From assembly GCA_044870185.1 (NCBI GenBank), contig JBIOYL010000025.1, positions 1 to 11,920 on the forward strand: 11,920 nucleotides of DNA, in the 5' to 3' direction. The DNA is from JBIOYL01 sp044870185. GTDB lineage: Bacteria; Actinomycetota; CALGFH01. Numbering within the stretch: the stretch's first letter is position 1; every line of letters begins with the position of its first letter. Both the position numbers and the translations under genes were made by a program. Below, piece by piece: positions 5,679-11,920 of the stretch. Under the pieces are notes generated by a model. The model was given only the letters and a program-made list of their open reading frames with translations. It was not told the origin of the DNA and did not search any database.

Positions 5679-6061
5679 TGATGGACCCGCAGAAGTGCGA
5701 CTGGCGCGCTCTGCCCAGAGCGATCGTGGCCCAAGCGGCCCTCCTGCTCCAGCCGATGGGCGTGGCTGACCCCTTGATCCTTGAAGAAACGCTGCTGTAC
5801 GCGTCCGTCGACCCGACGAGGGAAACCGCCCTCAAGGACTGGCTCACCAACACCATCGACCGTATGCCCAGCTACCGAGTGAGGATCAGAGAACGGCAGC
5901 CGCAGCCCAAGACCATCCGCATCCCTGCCGTCGAGTACCTACAGAACGTTGGCCTCAAGGTGATCAACGCTGGCTGGTCGAAACGAGGCCACGATCTGAA
6001 GCGGGCATGCTGGGCCTCCTTCGATCTGGAGAGGGTGGCAGTCAACATCGTCAGACGGTGA
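5678..6061 (+). CDS. Hypothetical protein, unrecognised, beside the TnpB left end
   Basis: A 127-aa reading frame with no family I recognise. It is soluble-looking, with no signal peptide, membrane helix or cysteine cluster, and has a basic middle (YRVRIRERQPQPKTIRI) and a basic C-terminus ending IVRR. Codon third positions still favour G/C, which supports coding, yet one sampled line is about 63% GC against up to 88% in dxr, suggesting a different origin. The start is uncertain: ATG at 5678 or 5681 has no Shine-Dalgarno sequence and sits exactly on the arm of the element's left-end repeat, while an in-frame TGA at 5651 limits any extension. The insertion may have cut off the original N-terminus. 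Another possibility is a passenger gene. Confidence 0.55.
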   Translation: MMDPQKCDWRALPRAIVAQAALLLQPMGVADPLILEETLLYASVDPTRETALKDWLTNTIDRMPSYRVRIRERQPQPKTIRIPAVEYLQNVGLKVINAGWSKRGHDLKRACWASFDLERVAVNIVRR

Positions 6062-6320
6062 TACCGCAACGGCTCAGCATCCGTGACGGCATGCGGAGGC
6101 TGCCCCGGGTTGGGTACGAGGAGTTCGATCTTGGGGCGGCTACCCTGTCAGTGGCCCTGGACCATGTCCTGACCTGTGGCTTCACGTCCTGCAGTTCCCT
6201 CCTCATTTAGGATGAGCGTGCGATGCGATCCGTGATGGTGGTGGCGCCGCTGCCGGCGGCCAGACAGGAGCAAGCGCCAGGGTCGCCCCACGACCCGGCG
6301 GTCGTCCTGGGGGCGCGCTG
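6062..6320. other. Non-coding stretch before dxr
   Basis: This 259-base gap separates the unrecognised gene from dxr. Its first ~140 bases are less GC-rich than the dxr side and show no gene I can support. Near 6200 the composition returns to very high GC. It contains a -10-like TAGGAT at 6208-6213 and a 32-codon reading frame that ends on the dxr start. The cdsA gene that precedes dxr in many actinobacteria is absent here. Confidence 0.5.
6208..6213 (+). promoter_or_regulatory. -10-like TAGGAT, possible dxr operon promoter
   Basis: TAGGAT fits the actinobacterial housekeeping -10 (TAGRRT/TANNNT). It lies about 107 bases before the dxr ATG and 10 bases before the small leader frame. The best nearby -35-like string, TTCACG at 6181, is spaced too far (about 21 bases), so support is moderate to low. 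Confidence 0.35.
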
Positions 6321-6321
6321 A
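6223..6321 (+). CDS. Possible 32-aa leader peptide coupled to dxr
   Basis: ATG at 6223 opens a 32-codon frame (MRSVMVVAPLPAARQEQAPG...) ending in TGA at 6319-6321, which overlaps the dxr ATG by one base (TGATG). Such an overlap often means translational coupling. There is no strong Shine-Dalgarno and the peptide resembles nothing I know, so chance is a serious alternative at this GC content. Confidence 0.25.
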   Translation: MRSVMVVAPLPAARQEQAPGSPHDPAVVLGAR

Positions 6322-7496
6322 TGGGGAGCCCGGTCGGGCTCGCGCTGCTCGGTTCGACCGGGTCGATCGGCGTGCAGGCCCTCGACGTGGTGCGGGCCGC
6401 CGAGGGGCGCTTCCGGGTCGCCGCCCTGGCCGCGCGGCGCTCGGCCGCCGCGCTCGCCGCGCAGGCCCGCGAGTTCCGGCCGGCGGCGGTGGCGCTGGTC
6501 GAGGCCGGCGAGGCGGCCGCCCTGGCCCGCGAGCTGCCGCCGGGATGCCGCCTGGGGGTGGGCCCGGAGGCGGTCGCCGCCCTGGCCGCCGCCGGGGACG
6601 CCGAGGTCGTGCTCAACGCGGTCACCGGGTCGGTCGGGCTCGGCCCGACGCTTGCGGCGCTGGCCGCCGGGCGCCGGCTCGCCCTGGCCAACAAAGAGAG
6701 CCTGATCGTCGGGGGGCCGCTGGTCACCGCCGCCGCCGCGCCCGGCCAGATCGTGCCGGTCGACTCGGAGCACTCGGGCCTGGCCCAGTGCCTGCGGGCA
6801 GGCCGGGCCGAGGAGGTGGCCCGCCTGGTGGTCACCGCCTCCGGCGGGCCGTTCTTCGGCCGGTCGGCCGCCGAGCTGGCCGGCGTCACCCCGGCCCAGG
6901 CGCTCGCCCACCCGACCTGGTCCATGGGTCCGGTCATCACGGTCAACTCGGCCACGCTGCTGAACAAGGGCCTGGAGGTGATCGAGGCCCACCTGCTGTT
7001 CGGCATCCCGTTCGAGCGCATCGAGGTGGTCGTCCACCGCCAAAGCGTCGTGCACGCCATGGTCGAGTTCTGCGACGGCTCGACCATCGCCCAGCTGTCC
7101 ATGCCCGACATGCGCCTGCCGATCGGGCTCGCGCTCGGCTGGCCTGGCCGCTTCCGCCGCCCGGTCGGCGCGCTCGACTGGGCCAACCCGCCCAACCTCA
7201 CCTTCGCACCCGTGGACCGGGACGCCTTCCCGCTGCTGGAGGTCGCGGTCGCGGCCGGTCGCCGCGGCGGCACCGCGCCCGCCGTGCTGAACGCGGCCAA
7301 CGAGGAGGCGGTGGCCGCCTTCCTCGACCACCGCATCGCCTTCCCCGAGATCGCCCGGGTCGTGACCGAGACCCTGGCCGGCCACGACGTCCCGGACGTG
7401 GTCGACCTGGACGCGGTGCTCGCGGCCGAGCGGTGGTCGCGTGGGCGGGCCCGTACACTGGTCGAGGACCTGTCGGAGACCGGGAGCCGTCCATGA
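6321..7496 (+). CDS. dxr: 1-deoxy-D-xylulose 5-phosphate reductoisomerase
   Basis: Dxr (IspC) converts DXP to 2-C-methyl-D-erythritol 4-phosphate with NADPH and a divalent metal, the first committed step of the MEP isoprenoid pathway and the target of fosmidomycin. The 391-aa product has the NADPH loop GSTGSIG (residues 11-17), LANKESLI (122-129), metal ligands Asp148 and Glu150 in PVDSEHS, TASGGPF (172-178), the flexible-loop region HPTWSMG (197-203) and VNSATLLNKGLE with the third ligand Glu219. The length is normal for the family. ATG 6321 is supported by a G-run about 8 bases upstream and by GSTGSIG lying close to the N-terminus. Its stop overlaps the protease start by 4 bases (ATGA), so the two are probably co-transcribed and coupled. 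Confidence 0.97.
   Translation: MGSPVGLALLGSTGSIGVQALDVVRAAEGRFRVAALAARRSAAALAAQAREFRPAAVALVEAGEAAALARELPPGCRLGVGPEAVAALAAAGDAEVVLNAVTGSVGLGPTLAALAAGRRLALANKESLIVGGPLVTAAAAPGQIVPVDSEHSGLAQCLRAGRAEEVARLVVTASGGPFFGRSAAELAGVTPAQALAHPTWSMGPVITVNSATLLNKGLEVIEAHLLFGIPFERIEVVVHRQSVVHAMVEFCDGSTIAQLSMPDMRLPIGLALGWPGRFRRPVGALDWANPPNLTFAPVDRDAFPLLEVAVAAGRRGGTAPAVLNAANEEAVAAFLDHRIAFPEIARVVTETLAGHDVPDVVDLDAVLAAERWSRGRARTLVEDLSETGSRP
7454..7459 (+). promoter_or_regulatory. -10-like TACACT inside the dxr 3' end
   Basis: TACACT lies 33 bases before the protease ATG. It is the same hexamer as before the DUF6247-like gene and could provide extra transcription of the protease independent of dxr. The codons TAC ACT would be read out of the dxr frame (frame there gives R-T-L), so it is not forced by dxr protein sequence. 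Confidence 0.25.
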
Positions 7497-8692
7497 CCAC
7501 CGTGCTCGGCGTGCTGCTGTTCATCGTCGCCCTGATGACGGCGATCTTCCTGCACGAGGGCGGCCACTTCGCCACCGCCAAGCTGTTCGGCATGAAGGTC
7601 GAGCGCTTCTTCCTCGGCTTCGGCCCGACCCTGTGGTCGTTCCGCCGCGGCGAGACCGAGTACGGCGTGAAGGCCGTGCCGCTCGGCGGCTTCTGCAAGA
7701 TCGCCGGCATGAGCCCCTACGAGGACGACCCGAACTTCCTCGAGCGCGAGCGGCGGCGGGCGGGCGCGCCGCGACCGGCGCCCACCCCGCCGGACCGCCA
7801 GTTCCGCAACAAGCCGGCCTCGCAGCGGGCGATCGTGCTGGCGGCCGGGTCGTTCACCCACTTCGCGGCCGCGCTCGTGCTCGCCTACGTCCTGCTCGTC
7901 TCGGTCGGGCTGACCACCGAGCAGCCCACCACCCGGGTCGCCTCGGTGCTGGCCAGGACCACCGACGGGCGCCCGACGCCGGCCGGCCCGGCCGGGCTGC
8001 GCGCGGGCGACCGCATCGTGGCGATCAACGGCCACCCGGTCGCCACCTTCGACCAGCTCCACCAGGCCCTGGCCGACCAGGCGGGCAAGCAGACCACGGT
8101 CACCTACGAGCGCGCCGGCGCCCGCCACACCGTGACGCTCGTCCCGGCCCGCCAGCTTGACGAGAACGGCCAGGTCCGCGGGCTCATCGGCATCCGGCCG
8201 GCAGCCGAGACGACCACGGAGCGCCTGGGGCCGGTGGCCGGGTTGTCGGCCTCCGGGCGGCTGTTCGGCCGCATCGTCGTCGACTCGGTGCGCGGCCTCG
8301 GCGGCCTGGTGCCCGGCTTCCTGCACCGGGTGAGCCCGGCGCCGGCCACCTCCGGCGGTGGGGGCGGCGGGGGCCAGGAGGGCGGCCCGGTCGGGATCCT
8401 GGGCATCGGCCGGCTCGCCGGCCAGGCGATCGCCGCCGGGGCGTGGGACAAGTTCCTGTTCCTGCTGGTCACCTTCAACATCTTCGTCGGCATCTTCAAC
8501 CTGCTGCCCCTGCCCCCGCTCGACGGCGGGTACCTGGCCATGGTCGGCTGGGAGGCGCTCACCCGGCGCCGGGTCGACCTGCGCCGGATCATCCCGGTCG
8601 CGGCCGTCATCACCGGCCTGCTGCTCATCCTGGTGGTCGGGACGTTCTGGCTCGACCTCACCAGTCCGCTACCGAACCCGTTCGCGCGGTAG
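7493..8692 (+). CDS. Site-2-type intramembrane zinc metalloprotease (M50, Rip1/RseP-like)
   Basis: A 399-aa membrane protease that cleaves substrates within the bilayer, typically anti-sigma factors already cut on the outside. HEGGH (His21, Glu22, His25) in the first membrane segment is the zinc site. GMKVERFFLGFGP follows, then a second membrane segment (about residues 118-138, AIVLAAGSFTHFAAALVLAY). A PDZ domain covers roughly 150-230 (GLRAGDRIVAINGHPV). The C-terminal segment NLLPLPPLDGG has the conserved LDG aspartate, and a last hydrophobic helix precedes the end. A polyglycine linker (SGGGGGGGQ) lies before the LDG helix. The start overlaps the dxr stop, with GGGAG at 7482-7486 as ribosome site. 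The gene sits at the place of rip1 (Rv2869c) between dxr and ispG, which supports orthology. Confidence 0.94.
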   Translation: MTTVLGVLLFIVALMTAIFLHEGGHFATAKLFGMKVERFFLGFGPTLWSFRRGETEYGVKAVPLGGFCKIAGMSPYEDDPNFLERERRRAGAPRPAPTPPDRQFRNKPASQRAIVLAAGSFTHFAAALVLAYVLLVSVGLTTEQPTTRVASVLARTTDGRPTPAGPAGLRAGDRIVAINGHPVATFDQLHQALADQAGKQTTVTYERAGARHTVTLVPARQLDENGQVRGLIGIRPAAETTTERLGPVAGLSASGRLFGRIVVDSVRGLGGLVPGFLHRVSPAPATSGGGGGGGQEGGPVGILGIGRLAGQAIAAGAWDKFLFLLVTFNIFVGIFNLLPLPPLDGGYLAMVGWEALTRRRVDLRRIIPVAAVITGLLLILVVGTFWLDLTSPLPNPFAR

Positions 8693-8753
8693 CCCGATCG
8701 GGAACCCGCGACCGGGCCGGGGCCGGCATGCCGATGCGAGCACCATCAAGCGG

Positions 8754-8759
8754 TAGAGT
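8754..8759 (+). promoter_or_regulatory. -10-like TAGAGT upstream of ispG
   Basis: TAGAGT is a good actinobacterial -10. It lies 45 bases before the ispG GTG in the 112-base gap after the protease gene, giving a leader of about 35-40 bases. No clear -35 is visible at 17-18 bases upstream. Confidence 0.5.
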
Positions 8760-8804
8760 GTGGGGCCGTCCACCGGTCCCGACTTGCCGAAGGAGAACAC
8801 CGTC

Positions 8805-9950
<1,146 letters not shown>

Positions 9951-9953
9951 CCG

Positions 9954-10838
9954 GTGATCCTGGGGACCGGGCGCAAGCCGCCGCGAACATCGGGCCTGTC
10001 GGTTCGGCCGCTCGGGCGGGCCGACCAGGGCGAGGCGCTCGCCTTCCTCGCGCGCAACCCGGTCCGCGACGTGTTCGTCGCCAGCCGGCTGCGCCACGAC
10101 GCCGCCCTCAGCCTGGGCGGCTGGAGCCCGATCTGGGGAGCCTTCGACGCGGGCGGGCGGCTGCGGGGCGCGCTGCACGTCGGGCCGAACGTCGTCCCGG
10201 CCGTGGACGAGCCGGAGCCGCTGGACGCCTTGGCGCCGGCCGCCCGCGGCCCGGCGTCGACGCGGATGTTCGTCGGCGAGCGCCGGGCCGTCGAGCGGCT
10301 GTGGCGGCACGTCGCCGCCACCTACCCGGCGCCCAGGGAGGTCAGGACCCGCCAGTTCGTGTACGCGCTGGCGCCCGCCGACCTCCGCCGGCCACGCTCC
10401 AGGGGCCGCGGCCGGGCCCGGCTGGCCACGCCCGCCGACGAGGAGACCGTGCTGCGCCTGTCGGCCGCCATGTACGCCGAGGAGATGGGCGAGGACCCGC
10501 TCGCCCGCGACCCGTCCAGCTACCGGCGCCGCATCCAGGTCCTGATCGACCGTGGCTGGACGTATGTGTGCGAGGAGGACGGGCGGCTGGCCTTCAAGAT
10601 GGACGTCGGCTGCGCCTCCAACCTGACGGCGCAGATCCAGGGCGTGTACGTGCCGCCGGCGCTGCGCGGCCAGGGCGTGGCGACCCGCGGGATGGCCGCC
10701 TGCTGCGCCCTGGCCTTCGAACGCCACCCCACCCTGTCGCTGTACGTCAACGACTTCAACGTCCCGGCGGTCGCGCTCTACGAGCGCCTGGGCTTTCGCC
10801 GCGAGCCCTACGACTTCCAGACCATCATGCTGCCCTGA
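9954..10838 (+). CDS. GNAT acetyltransferase with N-terminal DUF4081-like domain
   Basis: A 294-aa protein. The N-terminal half (about residues 15-140, RPLGRADQGEALAFLARNPVRDVFVASRL...) resembles DUF4081, found in actinobacterial acetyltransferases. The C-terminal half is a GNAT fold with the acetyl-CoA loop in VYVPPALRGQGVATRGMAA (RGQGVA) and the closing motif VNDFNVPAVALYERLGFRR. The substrate is unknown. The position right behind ispG is the same as for Rv2867c of M. tuberculosis, and the 3-base gap suggests co-transcription with ispG. The GTG start at 9954 has no clear ribosome site, so it may be translated by coupling to ispG. Gene order and domain layout make the identification good. 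Confidence 0.9.
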   Translation: MILGTGRKPPRTSGLSVRPLGRADQGEALAFLARNPVRDVFVASRLRHDAALSLGGWSPIWGAFDAGGRLRGALHVGPNVVPAVDEPEPLDALAPAARGPASTRMFVGERRAVERLWRHVAATYPAPREVRTRQFVYALAPADLRRPRSRGRGRARLATPADEETVLRLSAAMYAEEMGEDPLARDPSSYRRRIQVLIDRGWTYVCEEDGRLAFKMDVGCASNLTAQIQGVYVPPALRGQGVATRGMAACCALAFERHPTLSLYVNDFNVPAVALYERLGFRREPYDFQTIMLP

Positions 10839-10959
10839 CGCGGGGTGGAGGCCAGCCGCCCGGCGGAGCCCGGCCCGCTCGTCCCGGCCGGCCCCGCCGG
10901 TCTCGGGTCGCCGGCCTGCGGCCTGTGGACAAGCCGCCCGGACCGGCGCCGGCCCGCGG

Positions 10960-10965
10960 TAGCCT
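10960..10965 (+). promoter_or_regulatory. -10-like TAGCCT before the eccC-like gene
   Basis: TAGCCT fits TANNNT and ends 8 bases before the ATG at 10974, placing the transcript start on the start codon (leaderless). TGGACA at 10926-10931 resembles a -35 but is 28 bases away, too far for normal spacing. Confidence 0.4.
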
Positions 10966-10973
10966 CCGCCGGC

Positions 10974-11920
10974 ATGAGCGCGCAGCACCCACCGACCCGA
11001 CAGCGCCAGGACGGCCAGCGGCAGGACGGCCGTGAGCTGGCCGACCGGTTCGCGTTCTACCGTCCTGTCCGCGACCATCTCGACCCGCCGCCCACCGACG
11101 AGATCACGGTCGTGCCGCCGCCCCCGGCGCCGGCGGCCGGCGGCGGATGGCTGCAGTCCCTCATGCCGGTCGCGGGCACCGCCGCCTCGGTCGGGTTCCT
11201 GCTCGTCCGGCGCCCGAACGGCGTCGTCGTCGCCGTCATGGCAGGCGTCATGCTGGGCTCGGTCGGCCTTGGGCTGCTCGCCCGCGCCCGGCAGCGGCGG
11301 GCCGCGCGCCGCTGCAGGCGCCGGGACCGCGAACGCTACCTCGCCTACCTGGCCGCCGTGCATGCCCGGCTCGCGGGTGTGGCGGCCGCGCAGCGGCGGG
11401 CCGCCGAGGCGCTCAACCCCGACCTGCCCACGCTGTGGTCCATGGTGGCGCGGCGGGAGCGGCTGTGGGAGCGGCGCCCGGCCGATGCCGACTTCCTCAC
11501 CGCCCGGATCGGCCGGGGCGCCGTCGAGCTGGCCTGCCCGGTCCGGCTCGACCGGACCGTCGGCGGCCCGCTCGCCGAGCACGACCCGGACCTGCTCGCC
11601 GCGGCCGAGCGCCTGGTCGGCGACGCCGGGCAGCTGCACGGCGCGCCGGTCACCCTGCCTCTGGCCGGGATCGGCACCCTCGCCGTCGGCGGCCCACCGG
11701 CCCTGACCCGGGCACTCGTCCGTGCCGTGCTGTGCCATCTGGCCGCCTTCTCGGCACCCGCGGACCTGCGCCTGGCCGCCTTCTTCCCCCCGGCGGCCAC
11801 GGCCGACTGGGACTGGCTGAAGTGGCTGCCCCACGCCCGCCGGCCGCCGCGGACCGGTGGGGGCGCAGCCGACCGGCCGTCGGAGACCTTCCTCGCCGAC
11901 ACCTCGGGCCGGCTCGCCGC
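10974..11920 (+). CDS. Type VII secretion FtsK/SpoIIIE-type ATPase, EccC-like (N-terminal part, cut by window edge)
   Basis: An uninterrupted frame of 315 codons runs from ATG 10974 off the end of the window. EccC is the membrane ATPase that powers type VII (ESX) secretion. After a short polar N-terminus (residues 1-58, with a proline run) come two hydrophobic segments at about 59-79 and 82-103, then a basic stretch rich in Arg. The region after them has the family pattern: a coiled Arg/Ala-rich helix (RYLAYLAAVHARL), NPDLPTLWSMVARRERLWERRPADADFLTARIGRG, and later WDWLKWLPHARRP. These are typical of EccC ahead of the first FtsK domain. The Walker motifs would lie beyond the window, so ATPase activity cannot be judged here. 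It is separated from the GNAT gene by 135 bases. Confidence 0.85.
   Translation, partial: MSAQHPPTRQRQDGQRQDGRELADRFAFYRPVRDHLDPPPTDEITVVPPPPAPAAGGGWLQSLMPVAGTAASVGFLLVRRPNGVVVAVMAGVMLGSVGLGLLARARQRRAARRCRRRDRERYLAYLAAVHARLAGVAAAQRRAAEALNPDLPTLWSMVARRERLWERRPADADFLTARIGRGAVELACPVRLDRTVGGPLAEHDPDLLAAAERLVGDAGQLHGAPVTLPLAGIGTLAVGGPPALTRALVRAVLCHLAAFSAPADLRLAAFFPPAATADWDWLKWLPHARRPPRTGGGAADRPSETFLADTSGRLA

Noticed and set aside
6203..8326. Long minus-strand frames opposite dxr and the protease
   Set aside because: The plus strand carries clear Dxr and M50 motifs throughout, and the minus translations are compositional shadows.
8693..8702. Palindrome CCCGATCGGG after the protease gene
   Set aside because: It is only 10 bp, without loop or T-run, and such GC palindromes are expected by chance here.
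8760..8804. Extended ispG start at GTG 8760
   Set aside because: The GTG at 8805 has a well-spaced AAGGAG, and the upstream 15 codons overlap the promoter region and lack IspG similarity.

Overview
The window looks like chromosome of a high-GC Gram-positive bacterium (Actinomycetota). The evidence is very GC-rich coding sequence (some lines of dxr approach 88% GC), an actinobacterial-style Rho with a long low-complexity N-terminal insert, the gene order dxr - M50 protease - ispG - DUF4081 acetyltransferase (the order of Rv2870c to Rv2867c in Mycobacterium tuberculosis), and the start of a type VII secretion EccC-type ATPase gene. The genus cannot be told from the sequence.

Left part (1-4345): the 3' portion of rho, open at the window edge, then a convergent accessory stretch on the minus strand. 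That stretch holds a 100-aa DUF6247-like protein, the decayed remnant of a SnoaL-like cyclase gene, and a lipoprotein with a PQQ-type beta-propeller. After it comes rpmE (ribosomal protein L31) on the plus strand with a good ribosome binding site. rho and rpmE are usually near-neighbours in actinobacteria, so the minus-strand genes look like an insertion between them. The usual rpmE follower prfA is not here.

Middle (4346-6320): a tnpB-only IS200/IS605-family element, inserted directly behind the rpmE stop codon. TnpB keeps all three RuvC acidic residues and its zinc ribbon. Two matching subterminal hairpins (4368-4387 and 5643-5662, same orientation, 22 of 27 bases identical) mark its ends. 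A second perfect hairpin with a GCAA tetraloop covers the tnpB stop codon, where the omega (guide) RNA scaffold is expected. Next to the left end lies an unrecognised 127-codon gene of visibly lower GC, then about 260 bases of non-coding sequence with a possible promoter.

Right part (6321-11920): dxr and the site-2-type protease gene overlap by 4 bases. ispG follows after 112 bases with its own promoter-like -10, and the GNAT gene begins 3 bases after the ispG stop. dxr and ispG are the second and next-to-last enzymes of the MEP isoprenoid pathway. The protease is the Rip1/RseP type that cuts anti-sigma factors and other membrane proteins. The window ends inside an eccC-like gene whose ATG sits 8 bases behind a -10-like hexamer, suggesting a leaderless transcript.

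The most interesting object is the TnpB element with its predicted guide RNA. As placed, its guide would be read from DNA between the element's right end and the rpmE 3' end. No CRISPR array, tRNA or rRNA was seen.
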